Assembly: GCA_027577595.1 (NCBI GenBank)
Contig: JANBRJ010000113.1
Coordinates: forward strand, 1-49,653
Direction of reading: 5' to 3'
DNA from: Coemansia sp. RSA 487
Lineage: Eukaryota; Kickxellomycota; Kickxellomycetes; Kickxellales; Kickxellaceae
Length of the DNA: 49,653 bases
The notes under the pieces are model-generated. The model searched no databases. It was not told the origin of the DNA and saw nothing but the letters and a program-made list of their open reading frames with translations. The stretch's first letter is position 1, and each line of letters starts with the position of its first letter. Positions 21,501-31,713 of the stretch are shown here, in pieces. Position numbers and translations under genes: made by a program.

Positions 21501-24500
21501 GAGCGATTCGCTGGCGATCCAGGCAGAGCTTGGGTTTATCCTCAACAAGGGCATAACGAGCAGCAGGATCGAAAGCGACAGCAAGGATGGTGGTACATAC
21601 CTTAAGCTGAACAGCCAGGGACGGGAGAGCATTGTTGTCTATCTGCTTTCGCATGTTGCTGCTACCGATGGCGTTGTACCAGCACTCCAAACCCGCTTGC
21701 TTGGTGTACTGGAATCGGTGGTTTCAGCATGCTTCATCGAGCAGCTGCCATCCCTTATTTCTGGACACATAAAACAGCTGGAGTCTGCGGCTGCTCTGCC
21801 TCAGCGCGACGATGTTGAAGATATGCTTATTCGCAAGCTGTTTGCACTTTGCTACTCGCCCTCAACTGCCGTGCACCTTGTCGCTGAAAACGGCAGCAAA
21901 TACTGGAACGAGTTCCTAGGCTTCGCTGCTGGCGTTACCCAACATCTTGGCAGCCGGACCAGCGATTGGTCTCGCAGGGAGTTCACCCAGGCGTACATCC
22001 AGCAAATAGCCTTTGAGCGCCTCGCTTCAAAGCTTGCCTCTGCTTTGAGCGCACAGACCATCTCCTCGCTTACTGCGTGCTTGTTTGGTGTTGCCAGCCG
22101 TGGCAACTCGTACTTTGTGCCCGAGTTAAGCAGCGTTTCTCTTCGACAGCTCTTCAGCGCGATTCCGCTTGATCCCAACGTAGCTGCCGACGAGATCAAC
22201 GCAATTGCCGAGAAGCTGGCTGTTGATGACAGCGACAGTGCACGCTTAGCCAAGAGACACCGTAGCGCTCGTGCGCCGGACACCTCCTCGCTGGTGCTGC
22301 CAGAGCTTGCGACTCTGCTTGAATATGTTCAGTGCTCGCCGCAGCTTTCGACAGAACCTCTCCTTGTACCATCCCTGTTTGCGCTTCTGTCCGTGTTTGT
22401 TTCGGATCTGTCGCCTTCATCATCGGCTGGTGCACCGCGTCTTTCTTCGGCGGACTTGGCGTCTTCCAAGCAAGTATCTCTCGAGTACATCATGCAGCTG
22501 GTGCTAACGATGCTCACTCGTATTGTCGATGAAGCAAACCGTGCTGGAACAAGCATAGCAGAGAGTGTTATCCGCGTCGATGTTATTATCCAGGCGATCC
22601 GCACATCCACAAGCCCGCAGACGCACAACCAGACGCTTCTGCTGCTTGCCGGCGTGGCCACCCAGCACCCGGATATTGTGCTGCATCATGTTATGGCGAT
22701 ATTCACTTTCATGGGCGCCAACGTCATGCGCCAGGACGACGAATACAGCTTCCACGTTATCCAACAGACTTTGGAAAAGGTCATCCCGCCACTAGTGAGA
22801 TCCGATCCTGCCAATATCCAAACAGCAGCTGCTCGTGTTGCACAGGCTGGGCCTGTTCTGCGCGTGTTCGTCGATACCCTGTCTCACATTCCGCGCCACC
22901 GTCGCATGGCGCTGTTTACCACGCTGGTACGCACCATGGGCGCCGATGCGTATGCACCGGCTGTTCTTTCGCTGCTTCTCGAGCGGAATGTCGCTCGGAT
23001 CCTCAAGAGTAGCGGAAACAAGGCAGAGGGACCCACCAAGGAGACCGAGGACATTGTGGCATTTGCGCTGTCGCTGACCCACAGCCTCTCTGCGCTGCAG
23101 CAAATTGGAAGCGTAGAGACGCTTGTGCAGCACATCAACATTATGCCCGCTGAGTGCGCAGTGCAAGGGGAGGACGCGGCAAAGGACGGCAACGCTGTGG
23201 CGATCGAGACCGCTGCTTCCGAGCTCTATATCGACGTTGCCAACATGAATAATAAGCAACTGCGTACCTACCGTCTGGTTGCGCTTGACTTTGTGCATAG
23301 GCTTCTTACAAGCCGGCAGTTTGTGGACAAGCTCAACGGCGTCCAGGATGCGCCAGAGACCAACGCAAAACTGTCGTCTTCGACTGAGGAGCTGCTCAAG
23401 GTTATTGCCACGCTCGGTGGCCAATACGAAAGGCTATCCGCGCTGGGTCACCTTGAGACGTCGGTTGCCGAGCGCGCATGGAAGCAATCGATCCAGATCG
23501 CATACAACGCCCTTGACGATGTCAATAGCATTATGGGCCAGAGCATGTTCGTCAAGACCGTTACCCAGCTGCTGAGCCACCGCGATCTGAAGGTCCGTCG
23601 CAAGGTCATGGCACTTGCCAACACTAAGCTCCGGGAATTCGACATTAAGCGCACGGGCAAGGATTCCCCAGTTATTGACTCTGTTCTCGAGATGATTATG
23701 CCAATTGCCTCGATTGGCGAGCAAAAGGCCGGTTTGGATCTAAGCACAAATGACACCCGCGAGTTCCTTGCGTGCAAACAGACAGCTCTGCTCTGCATCG
23801 CTACAGCATCAAAGAAGTTTGCTGCGGCGCGTCCAAACATCTTTGTTTCGATCGTGAAGATGATCTCGTGTGAAGATAGTCTTGGGTCGTCCAACCCAGC
23901 CATTGCCTCAGCGGCGCTGGTTGCGTTGTCTGTGCTGTGCAGCGAGCTCGGGTCGCGTCTTATCCCAAGCTTGCCGCAGTACCTTCCATTGGCGCTCAAG
24001 CACCTTCATGCCGTTGTCAGCAAGTACCGGAGCGCCGACGCAGACGATCTTGCGTTGATGATCAGTGCGCTGTCGGCAATGCAGGCGATTGTGGAGAACA
24101 TGTCTGCATTCCTGGCACCGTCTCTTCCGCCGCTGTTTGCGTGTCTTTTCAGCCCGTCGCTCCGCGTGCCTGCCAATAATGACGACGACAAAGATATGGA
24201 GGACGATAGCAATAGCAGCAGCGATGACGCTGGAAACTCCAGCGACTCTAGCAGCACCGATGCGCCATCCGCGGTCAAGGGCTCGGGTAAGAGCGGAGCT
24301 GGCAATGGCAGCCTCATTCAGCTGCGTGAACAGGCCGACAAGCTTGTCGACGATGTTTTGCTGGCGCTGGCAAAGAACATACCCGCACGCCAGCTCATAC
24401 CAGCACAGTTTTCGTTCTACCAGAAGGAGGCAAGCAAGATGGGCACGGCAATCATCGTCCCATTTGTCGACTTTGTTGGCAAAACGGGCGGGCTTCTGCG

Positions 24501-25512
24501 GAGCAACTATCTGATGCAGTTCTACAAGCCGCTGTTCAAGTTCTTCCTTTCGGTCTTTGATCTTGCACGCAGCCCAGCAATCCCACTTGGCGATGTGGAG
24601 CTGATTGAGGAAGCCACGCTCGATGCGTTCATGCGCTTTGTGGTCAAACTCAACGAGAACCTGTTCAAACCTCTGTTTTTGTCCTTTGTCGACTGGGCGA
24701 CCACCGAGCCCAGCGCGCTCCCTCCGCCACAGCACCACGGAGGCTGGATCTCGGCATCATCATCGCCGGTGGCTAAATCCAGATACGGCAAAAAGGACGA
24801 CAAGCGCGCACGCCAGCAGAGCGCCTCGGAGGCGCGTCTGCGCGTCTTCTATCGTGTGCTCAATGTGCTTTTCGACAAGCTCAAATCCATCCTTACGCCG
24901 TACTACAGCTCGGTCATCGATACGACTGTTGCGCTGTTGGACCGGTTTGGGATTGTGCACGACACGATCGAGGCCCAGGAAGAGGAGGACCGCATGGAGA
25001 AACCTGTGCCCAGCGCGCTGTGGTGCGCAGTTGTCGAGTCCATCCACCAGAGTGCGCTGCACGATACCAATGGGTTCTGGGGCGACGCGATGTTCAAGAA
25101 GGTGCTCCGCCCGCTGGCAAACCAGCTGCCCAACACCAAGGCGCCCCAGGGCGCCATTTCAGGCGAGCAAGAATACGATCAGTACATTACGAGGGTACGC
25201 AGGTACCTGGCGCCTGCAGCGAGCCAGCTGTCGGCGGCAGTGGGCGATGATGCAATGTGGAAGCAACTCAATCAGGCGGTGATGCTTAGATCGCGCTCGG
25301 ACGAGCCGGCCGTGCGTGTTGGATCGCTTCTCATTCTGCAGTCGCTGTACGAGCGGCTGGGTGAGGAGTATCTCATCCTGCTTCCCGAAACGATCCCCTA
25401 CCTAGCTGAACTTCTGGAAGACGACGACCCGCGTGTTGAAAGGGCCACCCAGGAGACGATCAAGGTCATCGAGTCCTACCTGGGCGAGTCGCTGCAATCT
25501 TACTTGCGCTAA
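18595..25512 (+). CDS. UTP10: U3 snoRNP/SSU processome protein UTP10 (HEATR1)
   Basis: A 2305-residue HEAT-repeat protein. I place the start at the Met of MTSSLASQLYQMR, which matches the family start MTSLA-QL; the frame is open for 47 more residues upstream from 18454, but that extension is hydrophobic and unlike the family. N-terminal blocks are clear: the SLLF-like SFLFDGRQAADMD, FSEAVKDLDR, and KAIEWLVRRFRIQEFN with FPYHETKAFL. HEAT solenoid fills the body. An acidic Asp/Ser linker lies near residues 1861-1898, followed by the BP28CT-type domain (about 1935-2085) and C-terminal HEAT repeats ending near EDDDPRVERATQETIKVIES. Utp10 belongs to the t-UTP module needed for rDNA transcription and 18S processing. 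Intronless and of normal length. Confidence 0.93.
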   Translation: MTSSLASQLYQMRNVDRIISTERAQKIKASFLFDGRQAADMDNQTIFDIGRDGLEELRKINHKFDVYADTLFSEAVKDLDRVLQTKEENKRLDESIRSFLFQLAPHFLTKPAGKAIEWLVRRFRIQEFNARDILAAIFPYHETKAFLTLLTIITFDTQDMGIFGFLVTQRKARRLLDRATLMAQCVRDRSLMAFMCNSVFKAIASGFGYPGLHSFYVMVMTQYIGQLQIIDDSTIQFVLPYVLDGLNYESKDAQIAAYMVIGSLATRVTFTQDALEKTLCAVAKHPIDIQTMSMCLIQLLQSQMSTADLSVSSRCFKLLAKHELFPRALCDIAKSFDIELVMRVFLSALVRSANSEEKLLDFLSTFVPIIPASSTTVLCDCVIRESISATLNSESMDPLLQVLDLIRLRYSQQLEDVIGAAASSIGERSELDKAQKEAVHKMLYHVKLRGSAHGASGLLPLKETSTTLYLSINHADSGIRLVAAKALRDIVTGKNTEFSLTAEDISSLVFERLQYEDDERVLDVVLSLPIADYVSPESLVPALVDIIESQRVSIARLCDKIIDNLLAVDCSDKKVYDQVASAILPYMIFFSATDAVSASVFSRLGSSNFGKQSSGWLACIASLGASSESVTGRNLNKLVPARLAKELVENWDDSANSGTAIWNSQLLPSASMQSRIVALSIGAHVVSLLAQSKHTSRYVDALSAIISTALHILSLCSITSGSSFADSASIDTISDAKWEKLLVGLSEPQDLDSAAARIAVGTFSSAVAVLPSTLKLDANMWFGSAVATKDSKSRYHELVRTTFVSIISRSSGLRSIEGIIIGRLLGVCAGSEWAAFLASIWLSDTSSLVRSRCLLTFKALVHHKASSNEAATNIDYQTVLPSIIAMMSDVDPRVRSAAAGCVKSLKSLHPVFFDKKQKHHISKHKASTQQDIYQYDEFYGQTSNKLQYLPLDTESRFVHLLSTCADEISSDSLAIQAELGFILNKGITSSRIESDSKDGGTYLKLNSQGRESIVVYLLSHVAATDGVVPALQTRLLGVLESVVSACFIEQLPSLISGHIKQLESAAALPQRDDVEDMLIRKLFALCYSPSTAVHLVAENGSKYWNEFLGFAAGVTQHLGSRTSDWSRREFTQAYIQQIAFERLASKLASALSAQTISSLTACLFGVASRGNSYFVPELSSVSLRQLFSAIPLDPNVAADEINAIAEKLAVDDSDSARLAKRHRSARAPDTSSLVLPELATLLEYVQCSPQLSTEPLLVPSLFALLSVFVSDLSPSSSAGAPRLSSADLASSKQVSLEYIMQLVLTMLTRIVDEANRAGTSIAESVIRVDVIIQAIRTSTSPQTHNQTLLLLAGVATQHPDIVLHHVMAIFTFMGANVMRQDDEYSFHVIQQTLEKVIPPLVRSDPANIQTAAARVAQAGPVLRVFVDTLSHIPRHRRMALFTTLVRTMGADAYAPAVLSLLLERNVARILKSSGNKAEGPTKETEDIVAFALSLTHSLSALQQIGSVETLVQHINIMPAECAVQGEDAAKDGNAVAIETAASELYIDVANMNNKQLRTYRLVALDFVHRLLTSRQFVDKLNGVQDAPETNAKLSSSTEELLKVIATLGGQYERLSALGHLETSVAERAWKQSIQIAYNALDDVNSIMGQSMFVKTVTQLLSHRDLKVRRKVMALANTKLREFDIKRTGKDSPVIDSVLEMIMPIASIGEQKAGLDLSTNDTREFLACKQTALLCIATASKKFAAARPNIFVSIVKMISCEDSLGSSNPAIASAALVALSVLCSELGSRLIPSLPQYLPLALKHLHAVVSKYRSADADDLALMISALSAMQAIVENMSAFLAPSLPPLFACLFSPSLRVPANNDDDKDMEDDSNSSSDDAGNSSDSSSTDAPSAVKGSGKSGAGNGSLIQLREQADKLVDDVLLALAKNIPARQLIPAQFSFYQKEASKMGTAIIVPFVDFVGKTGGLLRSNYLMQFYKPLFKFFLSVFDLARSPAIPLGDVELIEEATLDAFMRFVVKLNENLFKPLFLSFVDWATTEPSALPPPQHHGGWISASSSPVAKSRYGKKDDKRARQQSASEARLRVFYRVLNVLFDKLKSILTPYYSSVIDTTVALLDRFGIVHDTIEAQEEEDRMEKPVPSALWCAVVESIHQSALHDTNGFWGDAMFKKVLRPLANQLPNTKAPQGAISGEQEYDQYITRVRRYLAPAASQLSAAVGDDAMWKQLNQAVMLRSRSDEPAVRVGSLLILQSLYERLGEEYLILLPETIPYLAELLEDDDPRVERATQETIKVIESYLGESLQSYLR

Positions 25513-25668
25513 AGAATCTACTGCTCAAATTAAGCTGGACACTTGTTTTTTTTTGCACACATTTATAGCAGCTTGTTTTTCTATAAGAAACCAAACACTT
25601 TATCTCTTGTCACTTTCATTTGGATTTATTTTTGTTATTGGCAATCGAAGCAAAGCTAGTACAACAAA

Positions 25669-26034
25669 ATGGGCGCGAAACCGCAAGAGACCACCACTAC
25701 CACCACACAAAAACTAACGGTATGGCAAAAGGCATTATCGCGCGATGAGGATTGGAAAAAGGACGAGCTCCGCGAAGTGGTGTTCTGGCTGGTTGAGGCG
25801 TTCTCGGCGGCACTTGGACTGTCTTTTGGTATACTGGGGCTCCATGGTCTGCCATGCTTTATAATTTTCTTTGCAAGCGTTGTTGCAGTGCCGTCCGTTT
25901 ATTGTTCGAGCTTTCTAGGCATCGATGAGCAGGACTATGGCGGCAAGATGGAGATCCTTGGCGATAGTGTTGGAGCTGGCGCGGCGACTTTTGTTCTGGC
26001 ATGGGTGGGCTTGTACACTGTGTTGTACGGATAA
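25669..26034 (+). CDS. RAB5IF/OPTI family small membrane protein
   Basis: A 121-residue protein with a Thr-rich cytosolic N terminus, the block WQKALSRDEDWKKDELREV, three predicted membrane helices (about 36-57, 59-80 and 101-119) and the loop SSFLGIDEQDYGGKMEIL between the second and third. These blocks match the Rab5-interacting protein family (RAB5IF, also known as C20orf24/RCAF1), whose members have W-KALS-D-DW-KDE, an LG--L-G core and FLGID--D-GG. Animal members act at the ER multipass translocon and in respirasome assembly, and EMC6 is a distant relative; the role in fungi is inferred. It follows UTP10 by 156 bases. Confidence 0.8.
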   Translation: MGAKPQETTTTTTQKLTVWQKALSRDEDWKKDELREVVFWLVEAFSAALGLSFGILGLHGLPCFIIFFASVVAVPSVYCSSFLGIDEQDYGGKMEILGDSVGAGAATFVLAWVGLYTVLYG

Positions 26035-26493
26035 GCGCACTCCTTTGAATTGCCTGTGCTGGCGTCAACGCTTTGTAGCAAGGCTATCTCGCTTATGAAG
26101 CAAGAGAAGCCCTCTCCGTCGGCTAGCAAGACCAACAGGACAACCCTGAATGAATTGGCATTGAAGCAAAATGCAGTGGGCTTCCACTCCCTTCCTCTGG
26201 CTCGTTTAGGCAATCGGACGTCTGGAAGTTTTGGAACAAGTTTTCGGCTTTCGCCCTGGGCTTTTGGTTGTTTCTTGGCATATGGGGAAGAGTATAAAAA
26301 GGGATGGTTATGTGAAGCTGTTTCCCTCGAATTTCCCACACCTCTCTCTTCCAGTTCTGCTACTTTTTCTTTATTCGGTGTGAATACGACTATTGCTTTA
26401 GAACGGCTTGGAACATTTATTTGTATTATTGACATTTGTGTAGCTCTCCTGTACTGTACTTACAGCAACCATCCTCCTTTCTAACCTTCAGAT
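26035..26493. other. Intergenic region before orphan protein
   Basis: About 460 bases between the RAB5IF-like gene and the next plus-strand gene. A GTATAAAAAGG phrase near 26293 looks like a TATA element about 200 bases before the next start. Long frames on both strands here lack homology and look like chance. Confidence 0.35.
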
Positions 26494-26976
26494 ATGAGCA
26501 ACGCCAACATCAGCAGCGATGATTTGCTGCACATCACGCTTGTCAAGTACGAGTCCGGGCTCGGTGTACCTGGCATCATGCCGCCCAAACTGAGCAGCAC
26601 CGTGGAGATTACAAAGCAGCCAGAACAGAACGCAAAGGTTGTCAAAACCGAATTCACAGACAACAAGCCCAGCAACACGCACCAGGGCGAGATTGCCGCC
26701 AGTGGATTCAGCACGGTTCTAGCCATGGTTGATCAGCTCAAGACTCTTCCGGTGAGGCAGACACCCGGTGGCCCGGACGTGTTTGGTGCAAACACTGTTG
26801 TGCAAGTGCGCCAGGGACGCAATGTCGTCTGGGGCTACAACCCGGGCGCTGGTTGTGCCGTCGTCGAGGACGAGCCAAGCGACGAGCTCCATGCCAGCAT
26901 TACTGACGAGCACAAAGCCAGTTTTGTCGATATTGTGGGCAAGATTGTCGCGACCAGCAACGACGCCCTCATCTAA
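26494..26976 (+). CDS. Hypothetical small soluble protein
   Basis: A 160-residue intronless frame with host-like codon use and GC content, a plausible start (MSNANISSDD after an AT-rich leader) and a compact position 60 bases from the convergent CMC4 gene. I do not recognise the family. The sequence has no membrane segment or signal peptide. It contains a Thr/Glu/Lys-rich middle, and a C-terminal half VVQVRQGRNVVWGYNPGAG...that could be a small alpha/beta fold. A distant resemblance to small proteasome-assembly chaperones crossed my mind but is not supported by any clear motif, so no function is assigned. Confidence 0.6.
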   Translation: MSNANISSDDLLHITLVKYESGLGVPGIMPPKLSSTVEITKQPEQNAKVVKTEFTDNKPSNTHQGEIAASGFSTVLAMVDQLKTLPVRQTPGGPDVFGANTVVQVRQGRNVVWGYNPGAGCAVVEDEPSDELHASITDEHKASFVDIVGKIVATSNDALI

Positions 26977-27036
26977 CGTAAGCCAGTGTTTTTTTCTCTG
27001 TTCATGTTCTCTGCTCTCAATACATCATAGTGTTTA

Positions 27037-27240
27037 CTATCGTCTGACAGAGGGCTCTTCGTCGGGTGGTGCTTTGCTGGGACAGCATCGCGAAGACCCG
27101 CCATTGTCCAAAAGCTCTTTGCAGCACTTTTTCAGATCGTTGAGAGCGCTCTGGCAGCGTGCTTCTTGAAAGTCGTTTCTCCAAAGACAGTCCTGCAAGC
27201 GACACGCTTCTGTCTGACATGGGGGCGGCTTTTCGGGCAT
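27037..27240 (-). CDS. CMC4: Mitochondrial twin CX9C protein CMC4
   Basis: A 67-residue protein with a perfect twin CX9C motif: C8-x9-C18 and C29-x9-C39, plus C13, C40 and C52-C53. The wording PCQTEACRLQDCL...CQSALNDLKKCC matches Cmc4 of yeast (73 residues) and human CMC4 (68 residues). Such proteins are imported into the mitochondrial intermembrane space by Mia40, which oxidises the CX9C pairs; the precise role of Cmc4 is not settled. Seven cysteines outside the classical four are in family positions. Intronless. Confidence 0.85.
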   Translation of the reverse strand: MPEKPPPCQTEACRLQDCLWRNDFQEARCQSALNDLKKCCKELLDNGGSSRCCPSKAPPDEEPSVRR

Positions 27241-28080
27241 TGCTTTTGTAAAGGGTAAAGATAGTGGAAAGACTCAAGATAGTGTTTAAAAAAAGGGTGC
27301 TAGAGCACAAGGATACAGAGAAAGAAAAGAGTCTGCTAAAGTGTGGTTTCACTTTCTGTGCCAAACGCATGCGTTGTGCTACAGGCTTGAACGAGATGGC
27401 TCTGCTTTTGTCATCTCCACAAGAGAAAAAAAACACATTGAAAAGAAAGCAAAGTGGGTTCGAGCAACAGTAACAGCAGCCCGCTTTGTCCAGTGGACAA
27501 ATCCAAAGTACCCAAAGCAAAAATTGAGGATGTGTCAGCCACAGGCAGTTCATCTTCCATCTTGTGTATTAAAAGAGCCAGTCATCTTTCGGTCACTTGC
27601 GCAGTTTCGTATCCCTTCCAAAAAGATCTCAACTGGTGTGCTTAAGCTTGCTTGTCCTTTCTTTCTCTCTCTTTTTAACGCTTATTTTTCTCACTATTTG
27701 TTAACCGCATCAAAAAAAGCCCTCTACTGTTTGACCTTTTCTTTTCTCGACCATTTTTCAATCAGCAGCAGGCCGTAGCAACCCCTGGTTTCGATTATCG
27801 GCGACAATAGCAGCTATCGAGTAGAAGCGCCTAAAGCACTTTGTCTATTTGTTGGTGCGCGTTTTGCTTTATATCTTTTTCTATTCCGCATTTCTCCAAC
27901 GCATTTGGCTTCTAATTATTTATTCTTGTATCTCCAGAAATTGCAATCGGCGCGTAAAAACACCACCACTTGACAAGGAACGAACTGGATAAGAAAAGCA
28001 ATTATATCAACGGAAAAGACATACGAATCGCAGTTTCTTATACTTGGACCAACATAGCAAAACGAGCTTCGCTTGCCCGA
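27241..28080. other. Divergent region between CMC4 and SET2
   Basis: About 840 AT-rich bases between the CMC4 start (minus strand) and the SET2 first exon (plus strand). It must hold both promoters. Pyrimidine-rich runs near 27655-27770 resemble those before other genes here. Several frames cross it but none has family content. Confidence 0.35.
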
Positions 28081-31000
28081 ATGGAGCTTGTTCACAATGC
28101 AAGTGAAGGCACCAAGCTTTTGGCGTAAGTATATCTACCTGCTGTAAATTCTGCTTTCCCGTACACTTTGTTTGTTGCAAATTCAACTGTCCCTAATAGC
28201 CAAAAGCTGTCTGCTTTATCGTCTATTTGGTATTCTTTGACTATGTAGTGCGACTCCTGCCCACAAAAACAACGCGTCAGACTTGCCGAACAGTGAGCAG
28301 CGTACGCCTTCACCAGAGCGCGTCCCACCCCCGCCTGCTTATAGTCACCACAGCTCTTCGGATGTGAAAGAAGAGCCGCCGTTCCGGGACGGCCAGGAAG
28401 ACAAGGCCGACGATGACTGCAGCGATATCGAAGGTGTAGACGTAACGGAGCGCGCACTCAGCGGCTTTGAAAGCCTCGATAAGAACATATTTGTCAGCGC
28501 TACAAATGAAGGCAGAAAGCACGAGGAGGTAATTCCCTGTCACTGCCACTACAACCCCGAAAGAGATTCGCGCGATCAAGCGTGTGGTGAGACGTCTGAC
28601 TGCTTCAACCGCCTTATACAAATGGAGTGCAATCCTCTGACATGCCCTTGCGGGAGCTACTGCCTCAACCGGCGGTTCCAGAAGCACCAGTACGCAAAGG
28701 TGCGGATCATCGATGCTGGGCGCAAGGGAAACGGAATGCAGGCGCTGGAGGACCTGGATACTGGCAGCTTCATTATGGAGTACATGGGCGAGATGGTGAC
28801 TGCTGCAGAGTTCCGCAAGCGCACACGCGTGTACCAGTCGGAAGGGATCCAGCACCACTATTTTATGGGCATTGGTAACGGAAATATCATCGATGCCACG
28901 CGCAAGGGCTGTATTGCCCGGTTTATCAACCACAGCTGCAGTCCAAACTGTGTGCTCCAAAAGTGGATGGTTGGCGGGGCTATTCGACTGGGCATCTTTG
29001 TCGAGCGGCCAATTAAGCGCGGCGAGGAGATCACTTTTGACTACAAGTTTGAGCGGATCGCTGGATCCGAGCCTCAGCCGTGCTATTGTGGTGCACCCGA
29101 GTGCAAAGGGATAATTGGAGTTGCCAAAGAGCGCTCTAAGAAGGGTGCTCATGACATCAATAGCGGCGACGATGCCGATGAAGATGTAGCCGGCTTTATT
29201 AACGAGGAGATCGAAGATAGCACCGTCACACGCCATCAGCGCGACAATATCCGGCGGCGACATGCTGCCATGGACGATGACGACGAGTACGACGGAAGTA
29301 GTGATGAGGACGAGTATTCGGGCTCTGACGACGATGGGCGTAGCTCTGGCAATGAAGCTGCTGGCTTTAAGCACATTCGCCAGCGGGCGCGCCAGAAGAA
29401 GATGAAGAAGAAGAAAGGGCTCACATCTCCAGAGCAGGTGCTCAAATTCGTCCAGATTATGCACCGCTCAGCGCGCCAGACCCGTATCATCGAGATTCTT
29501 ATAGACAAGCTGATGGAGACGGTCGACAAACGTCTTTTGAAGTCGCTCATTGGGCTTCAAGGAGCAGGAATACTGTGTTCGTGGCTGCAGGACTACGAGG
29601 GCGACGATGTAATGATGATCAAGATTCTGCAGTGTATATCACAAATGCCGATTTCCACCAGAAATACAATCGAAGAGACACGTCTGGAGGATACCATCAA
29701 GCCCTTGTGTAGCTACAGCGACGAAAATGTTGCAAACTTGGCTTCGGAGCTGATTGACCGCTGGTCGTCGCTGCGGCATGTATTCAAAATTCCCAAAAAG
29801 GCCCGCAAGCGCTCTACATCGACTACACCGGCCCCTGGAACTCCAGCAGCGTCGTCTAAGCTGAGCCCGAACCGCAAAAATACTGACACCCCGCCCGTCC
29901 CCGTCCACCACAACCAAAATGCCGGCGGTTCATTTGTTCTCGCGAAAGAAGGAGGCGGAAGAGGCTTTGGCGCTGCAACTCCGGACATTGATCCCTCTGT
30001 GCCACCGCGCTGGCGCCACAACAGCTATCGGCCAGCAACAAACTACCTGCCTTCGCGCATGCGGTCTGCATCGCCGTCGCCCAGCCTGGATGCTGGCATG
30101 CCACAGGGGACACAGGGATACGCGGCATATGGCTCGAATGGCGAAGGAGAAAGAAGAGGTCTGGATCGTAGTAGTACTGGGTACCACCGCTACGGACATT
30201 CGCCAAGTGATCCGCTCCGCATGAGTCGACCACCAGTGAGAGAGTCACTATATTCGGGCCACAGGTCACGCTACGAGCAGCCAGTGTCGCGGTCGCGCTC
30301 ACGGTCCCGTTCGCCTAATGGGCTGCGTCGCACAGCATCGTCATACTCGCGGTTCTCGCGCTTTTCGGGTAACGACGATGCACAGGGTTCTGGTCGCGTG
30401 TATGGGCAGTACGATTCATACAGCAACAGCCCGTCACACAGGGAATCGCGAAGAGACTACAGTGGCCTGCGGTCCGAGATGTCACCCTCGTCGTCCTTCC
30501 AGCGAGGCAAGTACTCGAGCTGGGCCGGCCACTTTTCATACCGCCAAGGTGCTGATGAAAGGGCATATTCCATGGACACTGATCGTGACAATAGAGGAAG
30601 TAGCTCCTATGAACGAAGTAGCGCATCAAGAATTCGTTCAAGCAGCGGGAGCGATGCCATTGGAAAAGCATACCCACCAAACGCAGCGCAGACGACTGAC
30701 ATGAAGCTGGCTCCTGGGTGGAAAACAGCGCAGTCAGACGATGGGAGGGTGTACTATTACCATGAGGTAACCAAAAAGCCCCAATGGGAGCCGCCGCTTG
30801 CAGACCCAGAACCGTACGCACCCTCAGCTGCTAGTACGCAAACTAACGGCGCGCCTTACGACCAGCGCAGCAGTCTTGGGATTGCGGAACACCAAAGGCA
30901 GTACAATCGACAGCAGCATGGCCGAACTGGCGAACCCAATGGCCACGCTTTGCCAAGCATGCAATCGCCATCGTCTATGGAGGGCGATAAGGCCAACGGA

Positions 31001-31618
31001 TTTTCCAGGACAAAGGTTGATGAGATCATTGAGCGCGCGCTGCGCATGGGCATGATTTCCTCGTCGTCGGCTCAAGGAACACCGAGTGCTTCTGCTTCTT
31101 CGACAACGCCAAACACGCAGCTAGTCACGCCAGAAACTGACGGTGAGCCCACTGCAATGGGAGGAGGAGGCGTGCGGGCGAATGTGCAAATGTCAACGTA
31201 TGCCCCTGGTGGCAGTGGGAAGACCGGTAGCTCGCGCAAGGTATCAGCGTCGTCGGTGTCGTCATCGGCAGGGGCTGTGCCACCGGCAAAGCGCGAAAAG
31301 CTGGAGAAGAAGGCCACATCAGAGCTGGCAGCGTTTGTTGTGCGCGCCATGAGCAAGTACAAGGGTCAGTTGGGCCACGAGGAGTTCAAGCACGAGGCAC
31401 GCAAGATTACAAAGGTTCTTATGGAGAAAGAGCGCAAGGCTGCTGGGTTCGACCCACACAAGCTGATAGAGCTGAGCCAACACAAAAAGACAAAGATCAG
31501 GCAGTTCATTGCCGACTACGTAAACAGGCTTATCGACAGACAGCAGTCACCGTCGTTGTCGGCAGCACTCGAGGGCTCAGCGGGAGGAACGAGTGACAAA
31601 CCTTCAGATCACGTCTAA
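28081..31618 (+). CDS. SET2: Histone H3K36 methyltransferase SET2, two exons
   Basis: Exon 1 is only 44 bases (28081-28124, MELVHNASEGTKLL), the intron is 28125-28248 (GTAAGT...TATGTAG), and exon 2 is 28249-31618, giving 1137 residues. Without the short exon the frame would lack an ATG start, since the main frame opens through TTG. Domains in order: AWS zinc-binding block (about 105-155, CHCHYN...CNPLTCPCGSYC), SET (about 158-275) with RFINHSC and GEEITFDY, post-SET with CYCGAPECKG, a TFIIS-N-like helical segment after an acidic linker, a long RS/SP-rich disordered stretch, a WW domain (about 835-865, GWKTAQ...YYYHEVTKKPQWEPP) and a C-terminal SRI domain that binds phosphorylated Pol II CTD. 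This is the full Set2 architecture. It marks H3K36 in transcribed genes. Confidence 0.93.
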
Positions 31619-31713
31619 CATCCATCTCTAGCACTTTCCGTTTATGGTTTCCGTTGCGATACTTTGCGTTATTTTATATATATTTGAAATAAGCATGGCT
31701 TTACTGTATTTGC

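Noticed and set aside
26050-26484. 144-residue plus-strand frame after the RAB5IF-like gene
   Set aside because: Spans a TATA-like promoter stretch of the next gene and has no recognisable domain.
27341-27778. 145-residue plus-strand frame before SET2
   Set aside because: Low-complexity translation of pyrimidine-rich promoter sequence.
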